64,000 nucleotides of DNA from Boswellia sacra (GCA_013180625.2 SNVD02013263.1:1-64000); one strand, 5' to 3'. Shown: positions 47,086 to 58,693, numbered from the stretch's first letter. Notes: generated by a model from the letters alone, not told the origin. Made by a program: numbers and translations.

Positions 47086-47997
47086 GTATCGAGTTAATAT
47101 TCTAAAACATGCAGGGCTGAGGGTTTCAAATTTTTTCAGTAAATAAAGAACCAAACCATGAAGATAACATGTCAACAAAATATTTGTGGGTCCTGAGAGA
47201 ACTTTGATCATTTCTTATACCAATATTAATATAATATGGACGGGAAACCTCTTTGGCCAATGCATTGATTTTGATTTAGTATTGAGATGCATATCATATA
47301 TATATATATATATATATATACAATCTAGTTAGTGAAAACTAAGAGTGTTATTGAACTAAAGTACAAATATATCACATTCTTGTGAATTAACAAATTGAAG
47401 TGAGATTGGACCCCACATATCTAATAGTGACAAATAACAACTTGTCAAAAGTGAAAAATAGTAGCTTCCATAGACGATACTAAATTAGTGAGAGAAAACC
47501 TTGGACATAATTGAAGAAGTTGTTGACTTGGGACTTTATTGCAACATGCGCATATTAGCATACTTTGGAGTAGTGGTGCCCGTATGTGATGATCCCTTCA
47601 TCCGCAAATAGACCAAGCTATCAAATTTTCCAAACATTTAGATTAATAACTACAATTAAACATTACGTGCAATGAAAATTCTACAAGCTTCTTTCCCCCA
47701 ATGACAGTGACTCGTATGCAACAGTGATCCAACTGAGTTATAAATATCCGAAGTTATGTTTATTTCATGTCCTGAAAGAAAATTATAACAGCAGCCTTTG
47801 TGCGTTGTAAACAATGGTGCAAATATCCGAAATTATGTTAAGTATAGGTTGGTAATTCCGACTGAGAAATTGAAGTACTTTGATCCGATTCTAGAAGGAA
47901 ATAACTCAATCTATTTTGAGGCAGTCGATAACAGTGGGTGTTCACGGAATTTCTATCTCTCTACTCGGACAAAGGGCAAATATACAAAGCCCTTTCT
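47086..47997 (+). repeat. Left copy of a ~900-bp direct repeat flanking the pararetrovirus
   Basis: Nearly identical to 54266-55165, starting at GTATCGAGTTAATATTC and ending at AAAGCCCTTTCT. The main difference is a longer (TA)n here (47296-47320). It contains upstream DNA and the first part of a B3-like gene. At 47998 it switches directly to viral sequence. Confidence 0.95.
47831..47997 (+). pseudogene. Truncated B3-like gene, left copy
   Basis: Encodes KYRLVIPTEKLKYF followed by NNSIYFEAVDNSGC and 'FYLSTRTKGKYTKPF', the first half of a B3 domain, then ends at the viral junction. The right copy has the full domain. A leucine replaces proline in 'DPILEG' and a tyrosine replaces cysteine relative to the right copy. 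Not functional by itself. Confidence 0.8.
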
Positions 47998-48009
47998 GCA
48001 TAAGTTTGA

Positions 48010-48435
48010 TTATACTACTCCTAATAAAGAGCCTTGAAATTTTAATAATGTTTTATCTCTTAATAACATTAATACTGGGGAATCAATCCCAATTTTTGAT
48101 AATGGCTTTATTGCTATTTGTATCAATCCAAAATGTATATAATTAAATCCTTTTTGTTTATAATTTTCTATTGCCAATTGACTTAATAATCTTATTTCTT
48201 CAAATTCATTTTGTAAAGTTAAAGTTTCTTCATGTTCCTTTATTGAATAAGCAGTTTTAAAATCAAATGTTCCTATTTCATATATACTGTTTGGTGGAAT
48301 ACTTGGTAATGTATTTTTATTTAAACTTTGTTTAATATTAGTAATTTTTTTCATTATTTCTCTTGAACTAATTACTTTAGAATTTTTCATAGACTTAGAA
48401 TTTAGATATTTTCTAACTGTAGACGCCATTTTCAA
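48010..48435 (-). pseudogene. Movement protein, N-terminal part, of the endogenous pararetrovirus
   Basis: 142 codons from ATG 48435. The segment 'YIHFGLIQIAIKPLSKIGI' with a following 'PVLMLLRD' is the conserved core start of the 30K-type movement proteins of this virus family, which carry virus between cells through plasmodesmata. The C-terminal half is absent because the integrated copy ends at 47998. Confidence 0.75.
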
Positions 48436-48473
48436 ATTATTAATAACTTCAAATTCTAGTATACAATTTCCTT

Positions 48474-48597
48474 AGGATAGGATGGCTACAGGAACACCTA
48501 GGCTTACCAATGGTTTTACGTTCTTCACTCTTCAGCTACCGGGAACACCTGGCTTGCCAACGTATGCACAGCTCTCACTGCTACCCTTCCCTATCCT
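48474..48597 (-). promoter_or_regulatory. Viral leader segment with closing stem and internal direct repeat
   Basis: AGGATAGG (48474-48481) and CCTATCCT (48590-48597) can close a stem. Inside, 48486-48510 and 48536-48560 are about 25-bp imperfect direct repeats ('ggaacacctaggcttacc' and 'gggaacacctggcttgcc'). It lies between the small ORF and the movement protein, where caulimovirid leaders are structured (family knowledge). Confidence 0.4.
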
Positions 48598-48671
48598 TAG
48601 AATTTTGTTTACTAAAATTTTATGTTACTAATAATTCTTAAATGGAATCTAAAACAGAAATTTTCTAAAAT

Positions 48672-48887
48672 CTAAAGTCTACCTTTATTGCATAATAAAT
48701 AATGATCTAATTCAAAAGATCTAATACGTTCTTCAAAATCTATTATTTGGTTATGAACATATTCGCTTTGTTCAACAGTTAGATATCTATAATTGCTAGG
48801 TTGTAAAAGTTTATAATATTCTTTAAGCTGAATTCTACACATTCTAATTTGTCTTCTTAATATTTGTTTCATAGTAGGATAAGACAT
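48672..48887 (-). CDS. Small viral ORF overlapping the PBS
   Basis: 72 codons; its ATG (48887-48885) is the end of the PBS. Begins MSYPTMKQILRRQIRMCR; basic and Y/Q-rich, no recognised domain. The position matches the small first ORF of some pararetroviruses. Product unknown. Confidence 0.4.
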   Translation of the reverse strand: MSYPTMKQILRRQIRMCRIQLKEYYKLLQPSNYRYLTVEQSEYVHNQIIDFEERIRSFELDHYLLCNKGRL

Positions 48888-48900
48888 GGCTCTGATACCA
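48885..48900 (-). promoter_or_regulatory. tRNA-Met primer binding site of the pararetrovirus
   Basis: The minus strand reads TGGTATCAGAGCCATG, the perfect initiator-tRNA complement used to start minus-strand DNA synthesis in Caulimoviridae. It defines position 1 of the viral map. Confidence 0.92.
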
Positions 48901-49085
48901 AATTGAGGCAGGATCTTAAATAATAAAACATGAATTTAAAACAAGATTGAAATAGAACATACAAAATATGTAAAATAATTAAAAGAAAACAACTTACTTG
49001 TCTAAGGGAAGTAGAAAGATAGATGCTGGAATTAAGGTTAAAGAAAAGATAAATTAGAGCAACACAAGATATGAATAAAACTGAC

Positions 49086-49176
49086 TTTATTGAAAGAGTT
49101 GAAAATACAAAAGAGAGAAGGACTTAGCTGGTAATCAGCCGATGCCCCCTCAATTGCAAATCAGAGTCCTTATATA
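49086..49176 (-). promoter_or_regulatory. 35S-type promoter TATA box and polyadenylation signal
   Basis: TATATAAGG lies at 49176-49168 on the minus strand, followed 80 bases later by AATAAA (49091-49086). In this virus family the pregenomic RNA starts about 30 bases after the TATA box and passes the polyA signal twice, giving terminal redundancy; the spacing here fits. Confidence 0.7.
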
Positions 49177-49572
49177 GACATGAGTCACGGATTCGAAACA
49201 AATTCAAGTCCGTGGCTATAATTACATAAACTATTTTCTTTTTTACTAGGGCTAAAAATACAAAACATGATAAGCATTATATTGTTGCTTTACACTGTTT
49301 TTGATAAGTTTGAAATTACGTGGAGGCTTTAATATCCTGAAAAACTTTTGCTTTCCTACCGTTCTTCTAGAACTTCTTGATTATTGTGCTTGCTTTCCCA
49401 CCGTTCGTCTAGAACTTCTTGATTATTGTGCTTGGACTTATCTCATTATAAGTCAAAAGGATCTTGAGAAAAGGGTCTACCATATGGATCTTCTTCTGGA
49501 TTTTCTAGAGTATCATCAGATGAGCTGTCAGAAATCTGTTGAATAATTGTTGCCACCAATTGTTTGAGCTGT

Positions 49573-50700
49573 TCACTTTTTGACTTCTTCTTTTTGGAAC
49601 TTTTGATGAAACAGACTTATCTGGAAGTTGGATTTCGGATTTGGATGGAGTATTGGGCTTGATTGGTATCTCTTTGGACTTGGATGGTAATTGAATAGGT
49701 TTTTTCCCGGACTTGAGCCAATTTTGAATACTTTGAGCTGAACATCTTGAAATATCATATTTATCCCACCACTTAATTCTGAATTCTCTAACTACGGATA
49801 AATAACAGTTTGAATAATAGGGTTCAATAGTATAAGACCAGGATAAAATCCAGGGAATTTGGAAATCTATATGGAAACTTATTTGTTGAACATAGGGCTG
49901 GTCTGGAGTAGTATGCTTTTTGTAATAAGGAAGAGATAGTTGATTAATTTGGTCTGGATAAATTGCTAGATTGGGTCCTAAATAGTATCACCATTCTAAG
50001 AACCCAGAAAGATAAAACTTTTGACATCTGTTATCAAAATGAATAAACCAGGAATGATCAAAAGTTCTAAGATAAAACATATTGAACCAGGCTTTTTGAT
50101 AATCAACATAATTATAACCTTTTGGTTCGTAGGGTATTGAAAACGAAACATTGGTCCAAATAGATTGAGTACCAAATTCTCGAGGGGTTTTAACTTTCTT
50201 AATTTTACAAGTTGAGTAAGATATTTGGTCAGAGTTTCTAGGGTCTTTATGATGGACTAATTCTACACTATCAGTACAACTAAAATTAATTCATAAAATT
50301 GATGATTTTTCTGAGGAGTATCAGTAATATATTGACAGTCTGGAAGGAATAGTCTTTGAGTAAGAGATTTTAATTCAGTTAACGGGACTGATTTAGTGTA
50401 TTGAGTAACTTAAAGATGTTGTTTTTGACTCTTAGTAACATAGTTAGATTTTTGAGTAGATGAACCTATCTGGGTAGATGACCCAAAAACTATTTGAGTA
50501 TTGGGCTGGGTAGATGACCCACTTACTGCTTGAGAAAATGATAAAGGAGGATATTCAGCTAAAGCTGAATAAGTATTTGCAATGGGGACTTGGCCCACAC
50601 CTGCAACTTGGATGGATTGATTTGTTTTAGCCAGGACATAATCACTGGCCTTCATAATCTGTTTGTCGGACATTTTGAATATTCTTACCAAGTGTTTCAC
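49573..50700 (-). pseudogene. Pararetrovirus ORF downstream of RNase H, function uncertain
   Basis: 50700-50410 is open and begins 'MKHLVRIFKMSDKQIMKASD'; after a stop at 50408 further broken frames continue with 'KAWFNMFYLRTFDHSWFIHF' and 'FQIPWILSWSYTIEPYY', then 'EFRIKWWDKYDISR', then a K/S/P-rich tail. The position after RNase H matches the transactivator/inclusion-body gene of caulimovirids, but I see no diagnostic motif. Several stops. Confidence 0.5.
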
Positions 50701-51701
50701 TCTTTGATTTTGTCCTGTAGAAATTCTCTTGTTAAAAGATCTGGAAGAGAATTATTTTCTCCTTTAATAAATTCAATGTCAAAATCAAATACAGATAAAA
50801 TTGCTTGCCATCTTGCAAAAATTTGTTTAGAAACTAAATTTTTAACATCTTTTTGTAAAACTTCTTTTGCAGCTTTGCAATCAATACGAAGTAAAACTGC
50901 TTTATTGAATAAATCATCCTGGAATTTAGTAATACATGAAACAATTGATAAAATTTCTTTTTTGATGGTTGAATAATTTTTTTGTGCATTGAGCCATAGT
51001 CCTGAATGATATCTAACTAATTCTTCTTTACTTGACTCTCGTAATCTTTGTTTAAGAATACCTCCATAGTCTATTTCAGAGGCATCAGTTTCTACTATCA
51101 TAAATGCATCAGGATGAGGTATACCTATACATGGGAGTGATTTGACTTTTTCTTTTATTATTTTGATTATTTCAGTATGTTCTTTTGTCCAAGGTAAAGG
51201 ATTTTTAGTAAGTCTTTGATATAAAATTTTGCATAATTTTCTAAGATTTGGAAAGAAATCTGAAACATAATTTAAAGATCCTAAGAATCTTTGTAATTGA
51301 TTTTTGTCTTTTATTTCATCAGAGAATTTATCAGCAAATTCTATTGATCTTTGAATAGGTTTGATTGTCCCTTGATATATATCATATCCAAAAAATTTTA
51401 TTTTTGTTTGAAATAATTTCATTTTAGATTCAGAAATTACTAAACCATTTTTCTTGATTATATAAAATAGCGCTCTTAAATGCTTGAAGTGTTGATCTAC
51501 GGCTTCAGAAAAGACTAATATATCATCTATATAAACAATAATAAAATTTGTATAAGGGTTAAATATATCATTCATTATATGTTGAAATTCAGATGGAGCA
51601 TTTTTTAAACCAAATGGCATTACATTCCATTCATAATGACCAAATGGTAAAAGCTGTTTTATATCTATCTTGATCAGCAATTTAAACTTGCCAAAAACCA
51701 C
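50697..51701 (-). pseudogene. Pararetrovirus reverse transcriptase (C-terminal) and RNase H
   Basis: 335 codons. Contains a GHYEWNVMPFGLKNAPSEFQ segment, the catalytic YIDD box (residues 57-60), the thumb segment with 'FLGSLNYVSDFFPNLRK', and RNase H starting at ETDAS (204-208) with 'YSTIKKEIL' and LPDLLTREF at the end. Separated by a small frame-shifting deletion near 51690 from the RT start in the upstream frame. Copies pregenomic RNA into DNA in the virus; here inactivated. Confidence 0.92.
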
Positions 51702-53466
51702 TTTTCATATCAAATTTTGAAAATAATATAGCATCATAAAGTCTCTCAATTAAATCTCTTTTATTTGGGATTGGATATCTAATCCATTGTAATACTTTGT
51801 TTAAAGGTTTATAATTTATTACTAATCGAGGAACTCCTCTTTCTATTTCAGCTTTTTTATTTACATAAAATGCTGCACAGCTCCAAGGTGACTTTGATTC
51901 TCTTATTAACTTTTTATTTAATAATTCTGTTATTTCTTCTTGACAATGTTGTAATAATTCTTGATTCATTTGTATAGGTCTTGCTTTTGTTGGGATTTGT
52001 TTTTCATCAAATTCTTTAATATATGGTAAAGTAACAATATGTTTCTTTCTATCCCAAAATTGATTAGGTAAATCTGAACGTACCTCTTTTTTGAATATTT
52101 TTTCTAATTCTTCTATATCATGTTTGGTCTTAATGCCTTTTAATTGTTCTTCAATTCTATTATATCTAATTTCTTTTTGAAGATAACTAATATGATTTTG
52201 TTTATTAATTATTAGATTTATTTGTTTGGTTATCGTATTTTGTTGTAATTGATGGATTTCTCTAGTATCTATAGATGATAAAAATTTAAAACTGATTTTT
52301 GTGCCCATAATTTCTGTATGAATTCCTTGACTATCAACATTAAAAGGATATATTTGTGTTAGGAATGGTGTACCCAAAATAATGTTTTGAATAAGATTTT
52401 TTACTAATATAAACGTTGTTTTAAAACAGTATCCTTGATTACATATTTTAACTTTTGATAATTTATAATTAATTTCTAGATTCATACAATTTGCACCTCT
52501 TAATTTTTCATAAGTTTTTTCATAATATTTTGTTGGAATAAGGGCTTCTCTTATACAATTTTGATAAGCTCCTGAATCTACTAAAGCAATTGCTTCTATT
52601 TGTAAAAAATTATCTATATGTAATAGTATTCCTATATACCATTTTTGATAATTAATTTTGTCTACTAATTGTACATAATCTTCCTCTATTCTTGAACTAG
52701 AAGCTTGATCATTTTTATTTTGAGATTCAAGTATAGTTAATCTTGTTTGAGTTTGAAGTTGTTCTAATTGTTGATTTTGAATCTCTTTTTTAATTTCTTT
52801 TATTTGTTCTTTTAAATTTCTAATTTCTTGTTGTAATTCACCTGTGGTAACTTGTTTGAATAAGGTTTGTGATGGGTATTTATCCCATATTTTATTTAAA
52901 CTAAAAGTATCTGGAGTTTTAATTTTACTTTCTTGCTCTAAAATTTCTTTTAACCTTATTAAATATTCTCTTTTGATACTAGGATCTTCAATTTTATCTA
53001 TAATATCTAATAAAAATTGTTTATCAGCGTTTTTGGTAATTACATTAATTTGTTTACAATTACATATTCCTTCTGTACAACTTAAAGATTCATTACTTTC
53101 TAAAATAGTTTTCTCATCTTGTATATCTAGAATATATTCATCACTACTATTAAATTCTTGACTAGATCGATCACTAAATAATAATTTATTAATTTTATTT
53201 TTTAATTCATCTTGATCGTTTAGGAGTTCATTAACTTTATTTTTCCTTTTACATTGTTTAGCCGTATGTCCAGGTTGTCTACAATTCCAACATACTAATT
53301 GCTTCTTTGAATAATCTTTCTTAGGTTTATATTTTTTCTTATTTTTCTTATAGTATTGATTATCATTCTGATTTTTATAAAATTTCTTATATTTTCTCTT
53401 ATATTTCTTTGAATATGATGGTGGTTTAATATTTTCATATCCATATTGTTCACAGAATGATCCCAT
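51682..53466 (-). pseudogene. Pararetrovirus coat C-terminus, protease and RT start
   Basis: 594 open codons from 53466. A lysine/tyrosine-rich basic stretch (residues 18-55), a CCHC knuckle CWNCRQPGHTAKQC (59-72), an acidic region, a coiled-coil-like E/Q/L segment (205-250), the aspartic protease motif ALVDSGAYQNC (294-304), then the RT fingers 'SPWSCAAFYVNKKAE' and LVINYKPLNK. It ends in the RT palm at FDMKSGFWQV, where a frame change follows. The knuckle binds viral RNA in this family. Confidence 0.92.
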
Positions 53467-54214
53467 AGTTTTACTAAAACTCTCTATTTTTCTTTTTTCT
53501 TTTTGCTCTTGACATATTGCTAAACCTTTTTTTTTAACAAAAGCAAACAGTTGACCATATGTTATACTATCCTAAGGAATTGCACTTCCTCCTGTTATTT
53601 CTGTTAATTTATTGACGATTTTTCCAGAAAAGAATTTTGGTAATCCTGCAATAAATCTTTCTTTCCAGAAAGACTGATTGCAATCACTTCTTTTAAATAT
53701 ATTTGTTAAAAATACATCTTTATACCATCTAAAATCTCCTAATGTTGGACATCTAAGATTTGTTAAAATTATTTTTGAACTGGCTAACTCTTCTTTAGGA
53801 TTTCCTATAAAATGCATTGAAATCGTATATATTAAAACTTCTACAGCATTATGAATTTCTTGCATAGTTGTAAATCCATCTTCATCTTCTACTTGGACTT
53901 TTTCGACATGATTAAGTATAATTTGTTGATTATTAAATCCTACACAATTATCCCACCAATATTTTAATGATCCTGTAAAACCTGCTACTAATAATTTTGC
54001 AGTTTCATGATCAGTTGTTTTATAAGCTTTATAAGCAGTAGATGCCATTCCCATTTCTTGTAAAGTATTCATTATTTCATATTCTGATTTACCATCTATA
54101 TTCTATTCATAAATCGAATCTCCTGAATACCTATTGGCAATAAATTGCTTTCTTTCTTCATACATTAAATCTGGTGGAGTAGGTCTTGGATAATATGTTC
54201 TTGTAGGAGCTTGT
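53467..54214 (-). pseudogene. Pararetrovirus coat protein core, interrupted
   Basis: One frame from about 54214 to 53467, broken by a TAG near 54105 (where tryptophan fits) and another at 53572-53574. Visible parts are YYPRPTPPDL, a 'GKSEYEIMNTLQEMGM' segment, 'LLVAGFTGSLKYWWDN' and 'ERFIAGLPKFFSGKI'. This is the capsid domain of caulimovirid polyproteins; the N-terminus is lost at the host junction. Confidence 0.82.
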
Positions 54215-54265
54215 TTTCACTTATTCTTTTTAGTTATTTTATTTATTTCTATATCTTCAGAATTT

Positions 54266-55165
54266 GTATCGAGTTAATATTCTAAAACATGCAGGGCTGA
54301 GGGTTTCAAATTTTTTCAGTAAATAAAGAACCAAACCATGAAGATAACATGTCAACAAAATATTTGTGGGTCCTGAGAGAACTTTGATCATTTCTTATAC
54401 CAATATTAATATAATATGGACGGGAAACCTCTTTGGCCAATGCATTGATTTTGATTTATTATTGAGATGCATATCATATATATATATACAATCTAGTTAG
54501 TCAAAACTAAGAGTGTTATTGAACTAAAGTACAAATATATCACATTCTTGTGAATTAACAAATTGAAGTGAGATTGGACCCCACATATCTAATAGTGACA
54601 AATATCAACTTGTCAAAAGTGAAAGAATAGTAGCTTCCATAGACGATACTAAATTAGTGAGAGAAAACCTTGGACATAATTGAAGAAGTTGTTGACTTGG
54701 GACTTTATTGCAACATGCGCATATTAGCATACTTTGGAGTAGTGGTGCCCGTATGTGATGATCCCTTCATCCGCAAATAGACCAAGCTATCAAATTTTCC
54801 AAACATTTAGATTAATAACTACAATTAAACATTTCGTGCAACGAAAATTCTACAAGCTTCTTTCCCCCAATGACAGTGACTCGTATGCAACAGTGATCCA
54901 ACTGAGTTATAGATATCCGAAGTTATGTTTATTTCATGTCCTGAAAGAAAATTATAACAGCAGCCTTTGTTCTTTTAAATTATGGTGCAAATATCCGAAG
55001 TTATGTTAAGTATAGGTTGGTAATTCCGACTGAGAAATTGAAGTACTTTGATCCGATTCCAGAAGGAAATAACTCAATCTATTTTGAGGCTGTCGATAAC
55101 AGTGGGTGTTCACGGAATTTCTGTCTCTCTACTCGGACAAAGGGCAAATATACAAAGCCCTTTCT
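54266..55165 (+). repeat. Right copy of the ~900-bp direct repeat flanking the pararetrovirus
   Basis: Matches 47086-47997 almost base for base. Beyond 55165 the sequence continues as an uninterrupted B3-like gene, so this copy represents the original locus at its right side. Confidence 0.95.
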
Positions 55166-55298
55166 TGCTACCGGAGGTCGGCTACCATTTGTCAGGAAAA
55201 AATATCTTCGGATAGGTGATCAAGTCATATTTTCCAGCGAAACAAGTGAAGCTAATATCAAAATCCAAGCACGAAGACAAATCTGGGTAGATCTGTAG
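54975..55298 (+). CDS. B3-domain-like protein, right copy
   Basis: From about 54975 the frame reads NYGANIRSYVKYRLVIPTEK; the domain is KYRLVIPTEKLKYF, FEAVDNSGC, LSTRTKGKYTKPF, 'GGRLPFVRKKYLRIGDQVIF' and a C-terminal 'ANIKIQARRQIWVDL', with the stop at 55296-55298. The C-terminal pattern parallels the 36 kb gene. No in-frame ATG is seen at the expected place; upstream residues (FYKLLSPNDSDS, about 54850) lie in another frame, so either a frameshift or an intron near 54960 is present. B3 proteins bind DNA in the nucleus. The gene is possibly decayed. Confidence 0.65.
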   Translation, partial: LNYGANIRSYVKYRLVIPTEKLKYFDPIPEGNNSIYFEAVDNSGCSRNFCLSTRTKGKYTKPFLATGGRLPFVRKKYLRIGDQVIFSSETSEANIKIQARRQIWVDL

Positions 55299-56631
55299 AA
55301 TAATCCGTCACCAATCTGGGCAGTGTTGTATGCTTCGTTCTCTTCTTGTCAATACTTCTGTTCTACAACTTGTACGGTTGATTTCCCAGTTTTGTTCTGG
55401 ATTAGAAGGCTCAAGTAAGAGTTCAAAGATGGTTATGTCCACTTGTTCTATTGCTGTTTTGATTTGGTAAAACAGAGTGATTGTTGCTTTTTTTTTTTGC
55501 CGTATTTTATTATCTCTTTGAATTAACTTTTTAGTCTTGCCTCCATTAGTTTCTGACCCAAATCTCTTGATCGATTTATAATGCCATTAGCGATGGCCAA
55601 AAGATCAAACGTAGATTTCAATTAGAACCACCCGAAAAGTGAAAATTCAAGAAGATGTACACCGATTCAATAGATGTTTAAGTAATTAAAATCTAGATCC
55701 ACTCAGAGTTGACACCAATAAACAAGAACAATAGTCAACCATGGTCACCATTCAATTCAACGTCATAGAATTATAAGATATTTGATGAATTCTACAGGAT
55801 TTTCTTTTTTATTATTTATTTATCTTTTGGCCAGTTCGCTTTCACTATTTAGAAACTAATTTCCAAATTTAAGAGCTCATTTAAGTACAGTTCAAAATTA
55901 CCGACCAATTAAACTTTTAAAGCACAGTCACTGTGATTCTCAACCAAGCTATGAGAGTTTTCGCACTTGAGACCATGGAGCACGCAGCAGGGAATTGGAA
56001 AGATTCCTTTTCAAAAGAACTTTTATTGATTGGATGTGAAGTGTACCTTAGCTCTAATATACAAATTTTTCAAACATGTTTGAAACAACCCAGCAAAAAA
56101 TCTATAACAAGGTCCTTTAGAAACTGATGACAAAGTTAACTAGAATTCATATCTAACTCATAATGTTAGGTTGACCGTGAGCTGTGAAAGCAATTTTTCT
56201 TTCGAAACTCATTATGTATGTATGTGTATTATCATCATAATATGAACTTTAATATATAAGAAAAAGAAAATATAATTCTGTGTTATTAAATAAAGAAAGC
56301 ATATAAATGACACCTTCTAGGTTATTTTGAAATGTAAGAAAAAGTAGAAGAAATCCAAAAATATGAAAAGACAACAACAACTAATTCGATAAGGTAACTA
56401 TAGTCTACAACACACATTGATCACTTCATTTAATTTCTTTGCTAAATGTTGCTACAAATATATATGTAGGACACCAACAAAAGCAATCACCTAATAACAG
56501 ATTTTGAAGGCCCGGTATATCAAACCAACGATCATTAATTAATAGATGGAAAACAAAAACAACAAAGCAAATACATACCATAACATGTTGGAGAATTCAT
56601 AATATACAGATAAGGTACCATTTGAGTGAAG
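55299..56631. other. 3' flank of the B3-like gene and intergenic DNA
   Basis: No supported gene. The first few hundred bases are probably the B3 gene's 3' untranslated region. The open stretch near 55933-56127 shows no family features. Confidence 0.5.
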
Positions 56632-56991
56632 TGTTGGGATGCGATGAACACTCAGAACAGATTGTAGGAGAAAAATAACTTGTATTCACAGAGAAAATTG
56701 TAATACAAGATTACACAAAAAAACTCCCCTAAACAATTTTCTGGAGCTCTCCTGGCTCTCTAACTCTCCTAAACTTTCTGGTTTAGATTCTGGACTCTCT
56801 CTGGAGTGATATATAACTCTGTAGAACGTTCTTTATTTATAGAGGATTCTGCATTACATTTTCAATGGGTTAGGTGAAGTTGGTCACCTAACCTTGCCTA
56901 CCTCTGACTACCCTTTTGGTTGGTAACCTACCTTTGACATGGAAGGGACTTCTAGAGCTCATGAATGTCATGCATGAGCTCAGCACCAGTA
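56632..56991 (-). repeat. 3' LTR of the minus-strand copia element
   Basis: About 360 bp; the minus strand begins TACTGGTGCTGAGC (TG start apparently mutated) and ends GCATCCCAACA. A TATA box (CTATAAATAAAG, minus strand) lies near 56835-56846. It is preceded by GGGATGGAGAGGGAGAAT, the polypurine tract. Confidence 0.7.
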
Positions 56992-57059
56992 ATTCTCCCT
57001 CTCCATCCCATGTGAAAGGGAATAACCACAAAAGTAATCAGACAGCTTCTAGTTCAACT

Positions 57060-57820
57060 ATGTCTCTACATAGTTCTAGCTTGTCTCTTGTGACTACCTT
57101 TGTTAACATGTCCACAGGATTCTCCTTAGTATGGATCTTCACTAATTTCAATAGTTGTTTGTCCATCACCTCGCGTATACAATGATAGCGAATGTCAATA
57201 TGCTTCGTTCAGGAATGGTACACTGAATTCTTGCTCAAATCCAGAGCACTTTGATTGTCATAGTGTACTTTATACTCTTTTTGCTCGATCCCAAGTTCTT
57301 GGAGAAACCGCTTCAACCACAACATTTCTTTTCCAGCTTTCGCTGCGGCAATATATTCAACCTCTGTTGTGAATAGTGCAACACACTTCTGCAGTTTTGA
57401 TTGCCATGACACAGCTCCCCTTGTAAAAGTGTAAACAAAACCTGACGTGGATTTCCTACTGTTAGAATCTCCGGCCATATCTGAATCTGTATAGCCTTCC
57501 AAGATTGGATCAACTTCCCTATAACACAAGCATATCTTCGAAGTACCTTTTAGGTATTTGAGAATCCACTTGACTGCCTCCCAATGTTCTTTCCCTGAGT
57601 TGGAAAGAAATCTGCTCACTACTCCTACAGTATGAGTAATATCCGACCTTGTACACACTATAGCATACATCAAACTTCTCACAGCAGAAGAATAGGGCAC
57701 CGATGCCATGTCCTCTATCTCTTTCTTGGATGAGGGACATGATCTCTTGCTCAGCTTAAAGTGGTTAGCTAGTGGTACACTAACTGGCTTAGCACCATCC
57801 ATGTTGAACCTTTGAATCAC
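57060..57820 (-). pseudogene. Copia RNase H
   Basis: Open from 57820 to 57209: a 'YSSAVRSLMYAIVCTRSDI' block, a 'HWEAVKWILKYLKGT' block, GYTDSDMAGD (catalytic aspartates present), 'STSGFVYTFTRGAVSWQSKL' and HYDNQSALDLSKN. A stop at 57209 precedes the final 'NPVDMLTKVV' motif. Decayed. Confidence 0.9.
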
Positions 57821-58693
57821 ACATTCAACATATTTCTCCTAAGACAACCATAATTTCTTCTGTTTTCTGTCTCAACAGATATGCATCCCTAAGATTTGCT
57901 GAGCTGGTCCTAAATCCTTCATATCAAAGGTTGTTAAGAGTTCACTTCAGCTGCTTTATTTTTGTTGCATCCTTCCCGACGATCAACATGTCGTCCACAT
58001 ATAACATAAGTGCAATAAAATCTCCACTTAGAAGTTTCTGGAAGCAGACACACTAGTTTGCAGTAGTTCTTTTGTACCTATGACTCACCATGAAGGAGTT
58101 AAACTTCTTGTACCATTGCCTTGGTGCTTTCTTGAGGCCACACAAGCTCTTTTTCAGCTTGCACACGAGGTTTTCTTTTGCTTGAACCTCGAATCTTCTG
58201 GCTACTTCATATAAATTTCTTCATGCAAGTCTCCATGAAGAAATGCTGTCTTTACATCTATTTGTTCAAGCTCCAAATCTAGACTTGCAGTCAATCCAAG
58301 GATGACGCGGATTGAGGATATTTTTACCACCGGTGAAAAAATTTCATCAAAGTCAATTGCTTTCTTGTGAAGGAATCCTTTTACCACCAATGGGGCTTTA
58401 TGCTTCATCACATTTCCTATTCCATCTTTCTTGAGCTTAAACACCCACTTATTCTTCAATGCCTTCTTTCCATCAGGGAGCTCGACTAGTTCATAAGTTT
58501 TATTCTTCTCTAGAGAATTCATCTCATCTTTGCATTGCATGCAGCCAATGTTCTTTGTCTGGATGAGATAAGGCTTCACGAAAGCTTTCTGGCTCCTCCT
58601 CATTAGTAAGCAATGTATATTCTGATTTTGGATATTTCCTCGACGGAATTCTCCCTTGCTCAGATCATCTTGGATGAGGTTCTTCATTTCCAT
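57821..58693 (-). pseudogene. Copia reverse transcriptase
   Basis: 58693-58202: 'CKDEMNSLEKNKTYELVELP', KNKWVFKLKKDG, 'IDFDEIFSPVVKISSIR' and DVKTAFLHGDLHEE. After a frameshift near 58200: a KSLCGLKKAPRQWY segment and the catalytic MLYVDDMLIV near 57975-58010. Several further stops. Confidence 0.9.

Larger units (their letters stand above)
47998..54265 (-). mobile_element. Endogenous pararetrovirus (Caulimoviridae), circularly permuted
   Basis: 6,268 bp, read on the minus strand: coat-protein region, zinc knuckle, protease, RT, RNase H, a further ORF, 35S-type promoter and polyA signal, tRNA-Met PBS, small ORF, movement-protein start. The circular viral map is opened between movement and coat protein, and part of each is missing. 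There are no LTRs or integrase, as expected for this family, whose integration is passive. Stops and frameshifts interrupt most genes. It is flanked by a host direct repeat. Confidence 0.9.

Noticed and set aside
47798..48037. Continuous frame from the B3 fragment into viral sequence as a possible fusion gene
   Set aside because: The last 13 residues are antisense to the viral movement protein; it is a junction accident, not a gene.
52844..53161. Plus-strand frame of 105 codons
   Set aside because: Antisense shadow of the pararetrovirus polyprotein.
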